A DNA stretch of 64,000 nt from Korobacter sp963758505 (GCA_963758505.1 CAVWVJ010000003.1:186001-250000), one strand, 5' to 3'; shown: positions 25,901 to 34,796, counted from the first letter of the stretch. Notes: generated by a model from the sequence alone, not told the origin. Made by a program: numbers and translations.

Positions 25901-27429
25901 GCAGAGCTCACGCTCGATGGTGCCGTATAGAGGCCGGCGCTGGAGATCGTTCCCGGACCGGACACGCTCCAGGTCACCGAGGAGTTCGATACCCCGGTGA
26001 GCGTTGCAGCGAACTGAGCAGTGCCTCCCGGATGCAGGCTGGCACTCGCCGGATTGATGGAGATCGCCTGCGGATTTACCGTCACCGTGGCCGAGGCCTG
26101 CAGCGCCGGGACCGATGCGCTGGTCGCCGTGATCGTCGCGGTCGTGCTGGCATTCAGCGTGGCGGGTGCACTATACACACCGGATTTAGAGATCGAACCG
26201 GGACCGGAGACACTCCAGTTCACGGTGTTATCCGTGACGCCGGTTAGAGTTGCCGAGAATTGCGTGCTGCCGCCTGCGTAAAGGCTGGCGGTGGTCGGAT
26301 TCACCCCGATCGTCTGCGGCACGATGTTGACAACGCCGTGGCCCTTGATCCCCTTGGCCTTGGCGCTGACGGCGGTAATCGTTGCAGTGGCCGCCTTCGT
26401 AGCGGTCGCCGGAGCGGTGTACAAGCCGGTCGAGGAGAGTGTGCCTGGACCCGACAGCGTCCACGTCAAGGAGCTGCTCGAAACGCCCAGGAGCTTGGCG
26501 GAGAATTGCGCTTTGTCCCCCGGATGCACGCTGACCGTGGCGGGGGAAACAATAATGGTCTGCGGAGCGATGGAAATCGTCGCCGAAGCAGTCATCGAAG
26601 TATTCGCCGTGCTGGTGACCGTGACCGTCGCTGCGGTGATCGACGCGACACTATCGGGTGCGGTGTACAAACCGGAGTTCGAAAGAGTACCGGGACCGGA
26701 AAGGCTCCAGGTTACGGCCGAGGTCGCAGTCCCATTGAAGGACGCGGAGAATTGTTGCGTGCCCCCGGCATAGATATCTACCGATGCCGGCGAGATGCTG
26801 ATCGGCTGCGGCGCGGTAATCGTCACGGTGGTGCTGGCCTTCAGGCCCGGCACGGCAACACTGGAGGCGGTGATGACGGCCGTCGTATTCGCCCCCACGC
26901 TCGCCGGGGCCGTGTAGAGGCCGGCGTTCGAAATCGTTCCCGGACCTGCCACGCTCCAGGTCACGTTGTTGTTACTCGCGCCCGTCACCTTAGCGGAGAA
27001 CTGTTCCGTCGATCCGGCAGTCATCGTGGCGCTGGTCGGAGAGATCGTAATCGTCTGCGCGGAAAGTTTGATTTTGCAGGAGGCTTGCGCGCTGGCTGTC
27101 ACCGCACTCGTGGCGGTCACGGTCGCCGTGGTCGCGGAGCTCACGCTCGCGGGGGCGGTGTAAAGGCCGGAGCTGGAAACCGTCCCCGGACCGCTCACCG
27201 TCCAGATCACGGCATCGTTGCTCGACGATCCCGTGACGGTTGCGATCAACTGCTGTTTTTGTCCAGCGGTTACCGTGATCGACGCGGGGTTGATCGACAC
27301 GGCGGTGTCGCTGGGTGGATTGACGCTCTTTAACGACGAGCTTCCGCCACAGGAAACAACACTGAGAGTTACCAGAAGAATTGCAAGAAATTGGAAAATG
27401 GGAACGACGGCACGTCTGCAGCTGGACAC
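22939..27429 (-). CDS. Very large lipoprotein: 13 Ig-like repeats and C-terminal beta-helix
   Basis: A 1,496-residue secreted protein. The N-terminus has a hydrophobic stretch ending in a lipobox (LVTLSVVSCGG), so it is probably lipid-anchored. Residues about 45-1,090 hold 13 tandem Ig-like (Big_2-like) repeats of about 82 residues, each with a motif like ISITPTSANLAAGGTAQFSA, then SVTWSVSGPGTI and GLYTAP. Four consecutive repeats are almost identical. The last about 370 residues form a right-handed parallel beta-helix (repeated VLIHDNTS, VKVHNNTFV, CEIYSNTF, VTIYNNTI). It is likely a surface adhesin or polysaccharide-binding or -cleaving protein. GTG 27429 is preferred (GAGAGG 6 bases upstream); the frame is open to 27579. 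Confidence 0.85.
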   Translation of the reverse strand: MSSCRRAVVPIFQFLAILLVTLSVVSCGGSSSLKSVNPPSDTAVSINPASITVTAGQKQQLIATVTGSSSNDAVIWTVSGPGTVSSSGLYTAPASVSSATTATVTATSAVTASAQASCKIKLSAQTITISPTSATMTAGSTEQFSAKVTGASNNNVTWSVAGPGTISNAGLYTAPASVGANTTAVITASSVAVPGLKASTTVTITAPQPISISPASVDIYAGGTQQFSASFNGTATSAVTWSLSGPGTLSNSGLYTAPDSVASITAATVTVTSTANTSMTASATISIAPQTIIVSPATVSVHPGDKAQFSAKLLGVSSSSLTWTLSGPGTLSSTGLYTAPATATKAATATITAVSAKAKGIKGHGVVNIVPQTIGVNPTTASLYAGGSTQFSATLTGVTDNTVNWSVSGPGSISKSGVYSAPATLNASTTATITATSASVPALQASATVTVNPQAISINPASASLHPGGTAQFAATLTGVSNSSVTWSVSGPGTISSAGLYTAPSSVSSATTATITATSNSVSTLQASATVTISAQTISITPTSANLAAGGTAQFSASLSGVSDSSVTWSVSGPGTISNSGLYTAPATVTSATTATITATSNAVSSLKASATVSIAAQTISITPTSANLAAGGTAQFSASLSGVSDSSVTWSVSGPGTISNSGLYTAPATVTSATTATITATSNAVSSLKASATVSIAAQTISITPTSANLAAGGTAQFSASLSGVSDSSVTWSVSGPGTISSSGLYTAPATVTSATTATITATSNAVSSLKASATVSIAAQTISITPTSANLAAGGTAQFSASLSGVSDSSVTWSVSGPGTISNSGLYTAPATVTSATTATITATSNAVSSLKASATVNLAAPKISVTPSTASVSAGGTAQFAASLSGVADASVTWSVSGGGTISSSGLYTAAANAPSGSTATVTATSNAVSTLVASATVTVKAESISITPTSSSLYEDGTTQFATTVSGVSDTSVTWSLSGPGTISSTGDYTAPTSVSSTTTATVTATSNAVGSLAASATITLKPSTITVSPTTASITAGQTKQFSTQLTGPSDNSVTWSVSGSGTISNSGLYTAPASLSSTTTATVTVTSVADSSLNASATVTVSPASSTPSGTAVTACGQSLQANTTYYLANDIGSSGSSLCLAPTGPNMVLNLNGHKITGTLKAQAINPSGVHIYNGSITCQDDDPNQPGCLYVGVDTDSPAISAPMEVDHISWINTSATSNNSERNLMIDFGGMTKTAISGPNVLIHDNTSVSATGISSSRIVNLQVQGTAHSNIAYAEFYNNATLCQSTAAACQGIVAYGLWDVKVHNNTFVNQMANAASTETPRAVICDQTDACEIYSNTFDAEDGRAVRMRGTNNKNDVNSVHDNTINNVVAGNNPNEVAAIHLGDPDSGTEVENVTIYNNTINATTGWVFMARSATAITIRDNTLNTNTTVNLLDGRSVGAATQVNLWRTTISGGSATSFCESGVSATVCKSGNVSGSCTLNNNGC
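24850..25836 (-). repeat. Four near-identical 246-bp tandem repeats inside the Ig-repeat gene
   Basis: The sequence GGTTTGCGC recurs at 25081, 25327, 25573 and 25819, exactly 246 bases apart (82 codons). The copies differ at only a few positions, far less than the other nine Ig repeats differ from one another, which indicates recent duplication. Confidence 0.92.
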
Positions 27430-27636
27430 GACTTGCCTCTCTGATATGGGCTTTTCAGTCGCATCTTGGCATCCAGCAGGACAAGTAGGTAGATTCCCTA
27501 AGTTAGCGAGTGACCCTGCATGTGGGCGTGTTCTAAGGTAACGGCTACCTTCGTAGGATAAGCGCGGAGCGCGGCGCATGAGGGATTCATCGGCGCCCTG
27601 CGTGGAAACTTGCGAAATGCAGAAGGTCTATTGAGG

Positions 27637-27665
27637 AAAAGGCAGCCCGTAAGAGCTGCCTTTTT
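27637..27665 (-). terminator. Terminator after the outer-membrane protein gene
   Basis: GGCAGC (27641-27646) pairs with GCTGCC (27655-27660). Flanking A and T runs make it usable in both directions. It lies 19 bases beyond the stop of the 27684-28268 gene. Confidence 0.8.
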
Positions 27666-27683
27666 CATAAGCGCTGATTTCGG

Positions 27684-28268
27684 TTAGAAGCGGATATGCG
27701 GACCGAATGTGACCTTCAAGTTGTTGTGAGCGCCGCCCGCATTGGCTCCGGCGAAGTAGATTTCGTCGCCGACATCCAGGCGCAACCCAACCGGCCCGAC
27801 ATAAGCTTCCAGTCCGCCGCCCGGGTAGAGGACCGCATCGGTGTCCCCGCTCGGAATAGCGTTAACCGTCCCGATGAAGCTCGGATTGCCGCCGCGGAAG
27901 GTGATAAGGCCGCCTTTTACCGTAGCAAAAGCCCGAAAGGCTCCGGTCCCAAATTGAACCTTTGGACCAAACATCGCCTGCGCAATGTGAAGGTTCGCGT
28001 TATAGGTGTCAAATACGCCGCCGGTGCCGTTGGTATAGGCATAGGAGCGATTCGGGTCCCAAGAGCCCTCGGCTTCGAGTGCGAGATTGGGGCGCACATT
28101 AAAGCCAAGCCGCGCTCCTACACCCACGTAGTTCAGAGCACTCCCTCCCCCCGTACCGAGGCGGGTGTAATCGGCAAAGACGCCGAATTCGCCGTCGTTT
28201 TGTGCGAACAGTGCCGGAGCCAGCATCAACAGAGTCGCCAGCACCACAAACAATGAGATCTTCCGCAT
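27684..28268 (-). CDS. Outer-membrane beta-barrel protein
   Basis: A 194-residue exported protein with a signal peptide (SLFVVLATLLMLAPALFAQ) followed by alternating amphipathic strands (YVGVGARLGFNV, LALEAEGSWD, FRAFATVKGGLITF, VGLRLDVGDEIYF) and a terminal aromatic residue (FGPHIRF). It fits the OmpA-like/OmpW-like eight-strand barrel class. ATG 28268 is chosen because GGGAG lies 8 bases before it and the signal peptide then starts MRKISLF; an upstream in-frame start at 28301 is less likely. Confidence 0.78.
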   Translation of the reverse strand: MRKISLFVVLATLLMLAPALFAQNDGEFGVFADYTRLGTGGGSALNYVGVGARLGFNVRPNLALEAEGSWDPNRSYAYTNGTGGVFDTYNANLHIAQAMFGPKVQFGTGAFRAFATVKGGLITFRGGNPSFIGTVNAIPSGDTDAVLYPGGGLEAYVGPVGLRLDVGDEIYFAGANAGGAHNNLKVTFGPHIRF

Positions 28269-28451
28269 GGTTCCAACTCCCAATGGTCTGATACCCACCA
28301 ACCCGCTTCCCCCGCTTTAGCAGGGCAACTGCGCAAGGTTGAGTGCGTTTTCAGGTTTGGATGAGCACTCTGGACGGGAGGTGGGCTGCTGATGAATTCG
28401 GGCATGCAGAAAACGCCATTTCACCGCCAAAACTAGCATTTTCGCCCTATA

Positions 28452-29936
28452 ATGCCGCCATCTCCGATGCCCAACCCGGCAAAACCAGCAAGCGGTTGCC
28501 TCATACTTTTTTCCATTCCCTTCACCTTTGGCGGTCTTTTTTTTGTCATCGTCAGTCTTCGTTCCCTGCACGATCCATCATTCCGGAATCCCTGGATCGG
28601 GGTCGGCATGGGCTCCCTCTTTGCCGTGATTGGTGGGCTGATCATGGCCGCCGGATTGGCGGTTTTACGGAGTGCCAAGCGCGAAAGTGCAGTGGAGGCG
28701 GCCTATCCCGGCCAGCCCTGGATGTGGCGTAAGGATTGGGCCCAGGGCCGCGCACAGGGACAATCTGGGAAAACCGTCACCCTGGTATGGATCCCTACGT
28801 TGATCTGGAACGGTCTGTCGTGGACATTTGCCTATGCGGTGACATTGCATGGGCTGCCCCCGGCGCAACGGATGATTTATCTGTTTGTCGCGATCTTTCC
28901 CCTGGTCGGCATCGCATTGCTTGTATGGGCAGGCTTGCAAACGTTGCGGCTGATTCGTTTCGGCAAAACATCCCTGCAACTGCAGACCCTCCCCGCATCC
29001 CTCGGCCACAATTTGAGAGGAACCATTGAGGCGCGTCTTCCTTACCCACTCCCGCATGGCATTCGCCTGGTGCTAACGTGCGTGAACCGGGTCACGAGCG
29101 GCAGCGGCAATACCCGGACGACGTGGGATCGCATCCAGTGGCAGGATGAAAAGAATCTTCCTCCCGAACAAATCATGGCGGGCCCTTCCGGCTCGACGAT
29201 CCCGGTGGATTTTGCAATCCCGAGGAACCTGCCGCAAAGCGATCACACAAACCCCAGTAGCCAGATGCTCTGGCTGCTTCGCGCCGAAGCCGACATCCCG
29301 GGCGCGAACTTCGACGACACTTACGAGGTGCCTGTCTTTGAAACGCGCGACTCGCCCAACGTGTCCGAGTGGGAAACGAAGGCGCAGAGCGAAGAACGGA
29401 GCCATCCTCCCAGCGTGCCGATTCGACCCACGGTGCGAATTTCGCCGGCGCCGGAAGGCGGCACACAATTCTATTTCCCGGCCGGACGCAATCCTGGCGC
29501 AGCGGCGGCGCTGACCTTTTTCGCATTCTTCTTCGGATGTGCGGGAGCGGGAGCCTATTACCTGCATGCTCCCGCAATTTTTCCCATCTTCATCGGCTTT
29601 TTCGTTTTTCTGATGATGATCATCGCGTTGAACCTCTGGTTTGGAACGGCGCGCATCGTGGCCAACGGCAGCGGCGTTTCGTTGCACACCAGCACGCTGG
29701 GTTTACGCGGATCGAAGCAGTGGAACGCCAGCCAGATTCAGTCCGTGTACCCGAAGATCACCATGCAATCGGGGCAGGGCGGCCAGGGCATCGCCTACTA
29801 CACCGTCACCCTCAAGGACGACTCGCAGCACGAATATCCGCTGGGAAACGCGCTGCGCGACCACAACGAAGCGGAATGGATTTGCGCGCAGATCCAGCAG
29901 ATTGCGAACCTCAAGGCAAGAGCTATCAGCGGGTAG
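28452..29936 (+). CDS. Multi-pass membrane protein, DUF3592-like
   Basis: A 494-residue protein with two N-terminal membrane segments (GCLILFSIPFTFGGLFFVIVS and MGSLFAVIGGLIMAAGLAV), two more around residues 115-165, a soluble domain, and a pair near residues 350-395 (AAALTFFAFFFGCAGAGAYYL and FPIFIGFFVFLMMIIALNLWF). The arrangement resembles DUF3592-type proteins; the function is unknown. The ATG at 28452 overlaps a TATAAT at 28448-28453, so transcription may begin just after it and ATG 28467 may be the real, leaderless start. Confidence 0.7.
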   Translation: MPPSPMPNPAKPASGCLILFSIPFTFGGLFFVIVSLRSLHDPSFRNPWIGVGMGSLFAVIGGLIMAAGLAVLRSAKRESAVEAAYPGQPWMWRKDWAQGRAQGQSGKTVTLVWIPTLIWNGLSWTFAYAVTLHGLPPAQRMIYLFVAIFPLVGIALLVWAGLQTLRLIRFGKTSLQLQTLPASLGHNLRGTIEARLPYPLPHGIRLVLTCVNRVTSGSGNTRTTWDRIQWQDEKNLPPEQIMAGPSGSTIPVDFAIPRNLPQSDHTNPSSQMLWLLRAEADIPGANFDDTYEVPVFETRDSPNVSEWETKAQSEERSHPPSVPIRPTVRISPAPEGGTQFYFPAGRNPGAAAALTFFAFFFGCAGAGAYYLHAPAIFPIFIGFFVFLMMIIALNLWFGTARIVANGSGVSLHTSTLGLRGSKQWNASQIQSVYPKITMQSGQGGQGIAYYTVTLKDDSQHEYPLGNALRDHNEAEWICAQIQQIANLKARAISG

Positions 29937-29944
29937 GCACGAGC

Positions 29945-29978
29945 AAAAAGAATCCCCACCACAAGGGCGGGGATTCTT
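29945..29978 (-). terminator. Terminator of the CBS-domain gene
   Basis: AAGAATCCCC and GGGGATTCTT form a 10-bp stem; on the minus strand it is followed by TTTTTGC. It lies 27 bases beyond the CBS gene stop. Confidence 0.85.
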
Positions 29979-30004
29979 GGCAACTGGAGGCTGAGTCCAG
30001 GCTG

Positions 30005-30433
30005 TCAGCTTGCGATGTAGGCGCGCATCATGCGCACTTCGATATCCTTCTCGTCAACCTCGTGTAAGAGAAGGTCGCGCAGGGAGAGAAAACCTACCAG
30101 TCGATTGCCTTGGCATATCGGCAGGTGGCGGAACTTGTGCTGCTTCATCAGCACCATGCAATCGTGAAACGAGGTATCGGGCTCGACCTTTAACGGATCC
30201 GGCGACATCACGGTCGCCACGCAGGTGATGTGCGGGTCAAGGCCGCGGACCATGATCCTCGTCATGATGTCGCGCTCGGAGAAGATGCCGACCAGTTCCC
30301 CATTGTTGAGAACCGGAACCGCGCCTACGTTATTTTCGACCATGAAGTGAACCGCTTCGATCACCGTTTGATCGTGCTGCACTACGTGCAAGTCGTGCTG
30401 GTTCTTCTTCAGGAGCTCGAGAATCGCTGCCAT
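30005..30433 (-). CDS. CBS-domain pair protein
   Basis: A 142-residue protein made of two CBS domains: residues about 15-70 (VIEAVHFMVENNVGAVPVLNNGELVGIFSERD) and about 80-130 (HDCMVLMKQHKFRHLPICQGNRLVGFLSLRDLL). CBS pairs bind adenosyl nucleotides and act as energy or redox sensors. No effector domain is fused. GGAGG precedes the ATG, and a strong terminator follows. Confidence 0.9.
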   Translation of the reverse strand: MAAILELLKKNQHDLHVVQHDQTVIEAVHFMVENNVGAVPVLNNGELVGIFSERDIMTRIMVRGLDPHITCVATVMSPDPLKVEPDTSFHDCMVLMKQHKFRHLPICQGNRLVGFLSLRDLLLHEVDEKDIEVRMMRAYIAS

Positions 30434-30586
30434 CCTGACCTCCGCGCCCTATCGTCGGATGCGACAGACACGCCCATTGTGGCTGCGCACTTTAGTCCGA
30501 ATCGTGCTTGGAATCAAGGGCCTGACCCATTTTCAGCAAAAATATGTCCAACCGGTCACCGTTGGGCAGCCCTGGCAAAAGTATCG

Positions 30587-31975
30587 CTATTCGAGGAATA
30601 CGAAGTAGGAGCAGCTCCAGAGGGGGGTAGGAATGCTGCCCCGCTGGCGGGCGGTGAGGACGATATTGTAGTCGTCGGTGACCGTCAAATTGTCCAGAAC
30701 TGATTCATCCGCCGAGGGTTGCACGAGGGCGACATAGCGGAGGAAGTCGTAAACATCAGGCGATCCGGAGTAGCTGGGCGCCGTAAACGATAGGTCGGTC
30801 GCTTCCGCGGCAAAGTGCCAAGCGAGGGAGGCCGCGAGCGCTACGCCCCGTTCATAGCTCGGCTGCGATATGGTTCCGGGCTGCGGATTGTCGAAGACTA
30901 CCCGCAGCTTCCGTTCGTCCTCGCGGGTAAATTCCCGCACCTTCAAGTCGCCGGTCCGGGCCGTCGCCTTCCAGTCGACGTGGCGCGCGGAGTCCTCGGC
31001 ACCATAATCGCGGATACGGTAAAGGTCATAGCCACGGCCGCGGACGTATGCCTCGAATTCTCCGGTAATCAGCGGCAGCATCTCAAAGAACTCGTCAGTC
31101 GCTTCTACCGGGGGATAGACAATCACCTCGCGCTTCATCGCGATCGTGCGTGTTTTCTTGAGAAAAGAAAAGGGAAACTTGGTTTCCAGCCCGAAGCTGC
31201 TTTGGGCATACGATCCACGTTTCGCGAAGCGCAGTTCCACCTCTGCATGTGCCGACTGCCGAGCCGGAACGAAGGGGAAATAGACAGCTCCTCTAAAAAG
31301 CTCGGCCGGTGGCAGCGGATCCAGGGTCCACCGCAGCGAGAGGTCGGGCCACAGGAACCACTCTTCACCGGGCTTCGACTTGGGCGGAAAACGAAAGGAC
31401 GATCGTTGCAGGGAGACATGCCGTTTGCTCCGCTTCTGCTTGGTCGGCACGACACTGACCGAGAAGGCCGGCATCCAGCGGTTGGTGTTGCGCAACAGGA
31501 GGCGTGCGGCAGCAACACTGCCCGCGAACAGGTGATCGGGCACCACCACCTCCAACGCGAGTCCAAGCAGCACCATGGCGCTGGCCACGCCTGAAACCAG
31601 GACCGCCGCCAGCATTGCCGAGACCACGATAAATAAGAGGTTGTTACCGGTGTTGAGGGCCGCGATGCCGATCACCAGCACCAGCACCATGTAAACCATG
31701 CCCTCGCGGGTCACTTCATAATTCAGGGCGTCGCGAACGCGTCGCACGGCCACTCTCCGCGCCAAGTAGGGTACGACGGTGATACCGACGACGGCAGCGA
31801 GGATGAGTGAACCACTGGCCAGCAGGACCGCGGCCCAGTTATTGCCTGCTTCCGCGGCGACGGTAGAGAACAGCGCCGCAGCGAAGGCCAGCGCGAGCCC
31901 GAACAGGGCGACGAAGAAACGGACCCAGGCGCGGCGATCGATCCGCGACATCAATTGTTGGAGAACAGCGCGCAT
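30587..31975 (-). CDS. DUF58 membrane protein
   Basis: A 462-residue protein with four N-terminal membrane segments (WVRFFVALFGLALAFAAALF, AVLLASGSLILAAVVGIT, MVYMVLVLVIGIA, LLFIVVSAMLAAVLVSG) and a C-terminal soluble domain carrying the DUF58 signature (DLYRIRDYGAEDSARHVDWKATARTGDLKVREF). DUF58 proteins usually accompany MoxR ATPases and von Willebrand A proteins, but neither is next to it here. The role is unknown. Confidence 0.85.
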   Translation of the reverse strand: MRAVLQQLMSRIDRRAWVRFFVALFGLALAFAAALFSTVAAEAGNNWAAVLLASGSLILAAVVGITVVPYLARRVAVRRVRDALNYEVTREGMVYMVLVLVIGIAALNTGNNLLFIVVSAMLAAVLVSGVASAMVLLGLALEVVVPDHLFAGSVAAARLLLRNTNRWMPAFSVSVVPTKQKRSKRHVSLQRSSFRFPPKSKPGEEWFLWPDLSLRWTLDPLPPAELFRGAVYFPFVPARQSAHAEVELRFAKRGSYAQSSFGLETKFPFSFLKKTRTIAMKREVIVYPPVEATDEFFEMLPLITGEFEAYVRGRGYDLYRIRDYGAEDSARHVDWKATARTGDLKVREFTREDERKLRVVFDNPQPGTISQPSYERGVALAASLAWHFAAEATDLSFTAPSYSGSPDVYDFLRYVALVQPSADESVLDNLTVTDDYNIVLTARQRGSIPTPLWSCSYFVFLE

Positions 31976-32016
31976 CGCGATGGGTGCGATTGTATCGGAG
32001 TTGCGCTACGCGAGTA

Positions 32017-32262
32017 TCAGTGGCCCGCGGTGCGGCTGGAGTAACGTTCCACGGCGCCTACGGTTCGCGGGAAACGATCGCGAAGGCGGCCGATCAGATG
32101 ATGCGCCCAGACATATTCGGTGGAGAGCACCAGCAACCCAAGCACCATCAAGGCGACACCGGGAAGGGGAAGAAAAAGACCGATCGTGCCGACGACGAGC
32201 AGAGCCCAGCCGCATAAGACCCATATCGCGCGTTTCACCCGTGCTGTCGCCATGTGTCCCAT
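32017..32262 (-). CDS. Small PGPGW-type membrane protein
   Basis: An approximately 80-residue membrane protein: two hydrophobic helices joined by a Pro-Gly turn (IWVLCGWALLVVGTIGLFLPLPG then VALMVLGLLVLSTEY), as in the PGPGW (PF09656) family of unknown function. Its start is uncertain: ATG 32262, 32253 or 32316 are all possible, the last with an AAGGAA-like site upstream. It sits between the alpha/beta hydrolase and DUF58 genes, all on the minus strand, probably as one operon. Confidence 0.65.
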   Translation of the reverse strand: MGHMATARVKRAIWVLCGWALLVVGTIGLFLPLPGVALMVLGLLVLSTEYVWAHHLIGRLRDRFPRTVGAVERYSSRTAGH

Positions 32263-32327
32263 TGGATGATAAAAGCGGTCCGAAGGCCAATGAAAATCCG
32301 GTTTCGAATGCACCATCGGCCAGTTCC

Positions 32328-33200
32328 TTAAGTAACTTGATCCGTTTTGGGCAAAAGGAACGAAGAAAGTGCGGCATTGAACTCTTCGGGCCGCTCCTCG
32401 TAGGGCAGATGTCCGGCGCCTTCGATGGTCACCAGACGCGCGTCGGGGATCGTCTGCATCACTTGGGTGGCGGAATCCAGGTAAACCAGCCGGTCCCTGG
32501 TTCCCCAAATCAGCAGCGTGGGCACATCGATCTGCCGCATCACCTCTTGCAGTTCGTCCACATGGCAGTTCCAATTTTTGAGCAACGCCAGGCAATGGGG
32601 AATGGTTCCTTTCTCCCGCAACGGCCGAGCGTAGCCGGCAATTGTTTCCGCAGTAACGCGGCCGGCATCGCCATACATTCTTGAAAACGTCATGCGCCGC
32701 ACCGGCACGTACGCAAAGCGGGAGGCGCGGACGATGGCGGAAGTTATTGGATGCGCCGCCACGGGCGCCAGCCAGCGTCCATGCTTCGACCAGGGATTGA
32801 TCGGGGCAACCAGCACAAGATTCTCAATCTGAATGCCGGCGTCTTTCGCGAGAAGCGCGACCCACATCGCGACCCCGCCGCCGTGGGAGGTGCCGAGCAC
32901 CGTCCAGGAATCCGCGGACATCGCCTGCATGAAGGCAATCAGCCCCTCGGCCAAGGCGCGCGGCGAGACATCGATACCGGATGGACGCTCGGAGTCGCCC
33001 ATCCCCAACAAATCGACGGCATAGCAGGTGAAATAGGGCGCGAGCGCCGGAAGCGTGAACCGCCAGGAAAAGGAATAAGCTACTAATCCGTGGATGAGCA
33101 GCAGAGGAGGTCCGGTGCCCGCTCGCAAGTAGTGCATCCGATGGCCGCTCGGCATGGTCCAGTCGTGCCCGGTGACCGGATTTGTTTTTAACGCCTGCAT
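32328..33200 (-). CDS. Alpha/beta-fold hydrolase
   Basis: A 290-residue alpha/beta hydrolase. The oxyanion region is LLIHGLVAYSFSW, the nucleophile elbow GTSHGGGVAMW (Ser), the acid in LLIWGTRDRLV (Asp), and the catalytic His in IEGAGHLPYEERP. A lid region lies at about residues 140-205. The substrate is unknown; esterases, haloalkane dehalogenases and epoxide hydrolases share this outline. The ATG at 33200 is the natural start. Confidence 0.88.
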   Translation of the reverse strand: MQALKTNPVTGHDWTMPSGHRMHYLRAGTGPPLLLIHGLVAYSFSWRFTLPALAPYFTCYAVDLLGMGDSERPSGIDVSPRALAEGLIAFMQAMSADSWTVLGTSHGGGVAMWVALLAKDAGIQIENLVLVAPINPWSKHGRWLAPVAAHPITSAIVRASRFAYVPVRRMTFSRMYGDAGRVTAETIAGYARPLREKGTIPHCLALLKNWNCHVDELQEVMRQIDVPTLLIWGTRDRLVYLDSATQVMQTIPDARLVTIEGAGHLPYEERPEEFNAALSSFLLPKTDQVT

Positions 33201-33271
33201 GGAAAAGTGGCAACCGTTGAGAGGCCCTACTTATCTAATTAAGACGATATATCGCCTCTGTCGCTTCTATT

Positions 33272-33300
33272 GGGGAGCCTTTCCGGCTCCCCAGATTTTT
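33272..33300. terminator. Hairpin between two minus-strand genes
   Basis: GGGGAGCC-TTTCC-GGCTCCCC forms an 8-bp stem just after the argD-like stop. The T run (ATTTTTT) is on the plus-strand side, although no plus-strand gene ends here, so it may act only weakly for the minus-strand transcript. Confidence 0.5.
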
Positions 33301-33306
33301 TGCTGA

Positions 33307-34548
33307 TTAGCCGGCGACCGCCGTTTCCGCCTTCCAGCTTTCATGCGCTGCCGCCTGCGCCGCCTTCAAAAGCTTCTTCAGCACCTTGATTCCCTGGTTC
33401 ACATGCTTCTCCTCCAGCAGGAAGGGTGGAAGGAATCGGATGACCGTGTCCTGAGTCACGTTGAGCAATACGCCCTCTGCGATCGCACCTTCCACAAACC
33501 CCTTGGCGGGAATACTCAACTCGAGAGCCTGGATCATCCCGACGCCACGCGCTTCGACGGCGATATCGAATTTCTTGACGAGCGCCTGGAGTTGCTCGGT
33601 GAAGTAAGCGCCGACCTGCTGCACCTGTTCGAGGCGCTTCTCTTCTTCGAGGATCGCGAGATACTCCAACGCCACGCGGCAGGCCAGCGGACCTCCGCCG
33701 AAGGTCGTCCCATGTTTGCCCGGAGAGAAAGCGGCAGCGAATGGTTCCGTCACCAGGAATGCGCCGAGGGGCAATCCGGCGGCCACGGGCTTAGCGATAC
33801 AGACAACATCGGGCGTGACACCGAAATGTTCGAAGGCGAACAACTTGCCGGTGCGTCCCATGCCGCACTGGATCTCGTCGAAGATCAGCGCCGCGCGATG
33901 ACGGGTAGCTGCCTCTCGGGCCGCTTTGAGGAATTCCACCGAGGCGGGACGGATGCCCCCTTCGCCCTGGATCGGCTCGATCACGATGGCGCAGGTTTCA
34001 TCGGTGATGGCGGCGTTCAGTTGCTCAATATCGTTGCGGTCGATGAACTGCACTGCTCCGGGCAGCGGATCGAAATTCTTCCGGTATTTCGGCTGGCCGG
34101 TAATCGAGAGCGCGCCGAGGGTGCGTCCGTGAAACGAGCCGTCGAGCGCGACGACCTTGCTTTTGTTCTCTCCACCAAAGTCGTGGCCGGCGGCTCGCAC
34201 CAGCTTGAGCGCTCCTTCGATTGCTTCGGTTCCACTGTTACAGAAGAAGACGCGATCAAGGCCGGAGGCCCGGCAGAGCTTTTCGGCCAGCAGGCCCTGA
34301 TACTCATTGTAATAAAGATTGGAAAGATGGATGACCTTGGCGGCCTGCTCCCTGATCACCTTCACGATGCGGGGATGCGCATGCCCCAGTGCGTTCACCC
34401 CCAGCCCGCTCAGCAGGTCGAGGTATTTCTTCCCCTCAAAGTCATACAGGTACACTCCCTTGCCGCGCTCGAGTGCCAGCGGATAACGGGCATAGGTGCT
34501 CAATAAATATTGCTTTTCGCGATCGACGATCTCCTCGTAATGGCTCAT
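33307..34548 (-). CDS. argD: Acetylornithine/ornithine-type class III aminotransferase
   Basis: A 413-residue PLP enzyme. It shows the ArgD order of motifs: YLDLLSGLGVNALGHAHP, the phosphate-binding NSGTEAIEGALKLVR, SFHGRTLGALSITGQ, the PLP ring-contacting aspartate in ALIFDEIQCGMGRTG, and the lysine in CIAKPVAAGLPLGA. Acetylornithine aminotransferase of arginine synthesis is the most likely identity, with succinylornithine or 4-aminobutyrate transaminases as alternatives. No other arg genes are nearby. It is divergent from the M16 peptidase pair. Confidence 0.82.
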   Translation of the reverse strand: MSHYEEIVDREKQYLLSTYARYPLALERGKGVYLYDFEGKKYLDLLSGLGVNALGHAHPRIVKVIREQAAKVIHLSNLYYNEYQGLLAEKLCRASGLDRVFFCNSGTEAIEGALKLVRAAGHDFGGENKSKVVALDGSFHGRTLGALSITGQPKYRKNFDPLPGAVQFIDRNDIEQLNAAITDETCAIVIEPIQGEGGIRPASVEFLKAAREAATRHRAALIFDEIQCGMGRTGKLFAFEHFGVTPDVVCIAKPVAAGLPLGAFLVTEPFAAAFSPGKHGTTFGGGPLACRVALEYLAILEEEKRLEQVQQVGAYFTEQLQALVKKFDIAVEARGVGMIQALELSIPAKGFVEGAIAEGVLLNVTQDTVIRFLPPFLLEEKHVNQGIKVLKKLLKAAQAAAHESWKAETAVAG

Positions 34549-34796
34549 CGCATACCTTTCCAGATGTAGGAGTACTTCACTATTTTAGTCCGCGAAATGT
34601 CCTTGTGAGTTTCGGAACTGACCGGCTTTCGCGGGAGGCCGTCTGCCGAAGCCGGCTCGATTTCCCGTGCTGGATCCCCGGACTTACGCTGGCGGCCAGC
34701 AAAGATAAACAGGACGAACGCGAAACCCATGTCGCCCACAAATTGACACTCCCTCATCCGCGCACGTACTCTCAGTTTTTGGCTTTTGGAGGTCCG

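Noticed and set aside
25084..26247. A 387-codon plus-strand frame opposite the Ig-repeat gene
   Set aside because: It is Arg/Gly-rich, copies the 246-bp repeat period, has no family features, and is antisense to a clear gene.
27430..27600. A confident cyclic-di-GMP riboswitch call
   Set aside because: Only terminal fragments of the motif are seen; the conserved core is missing.
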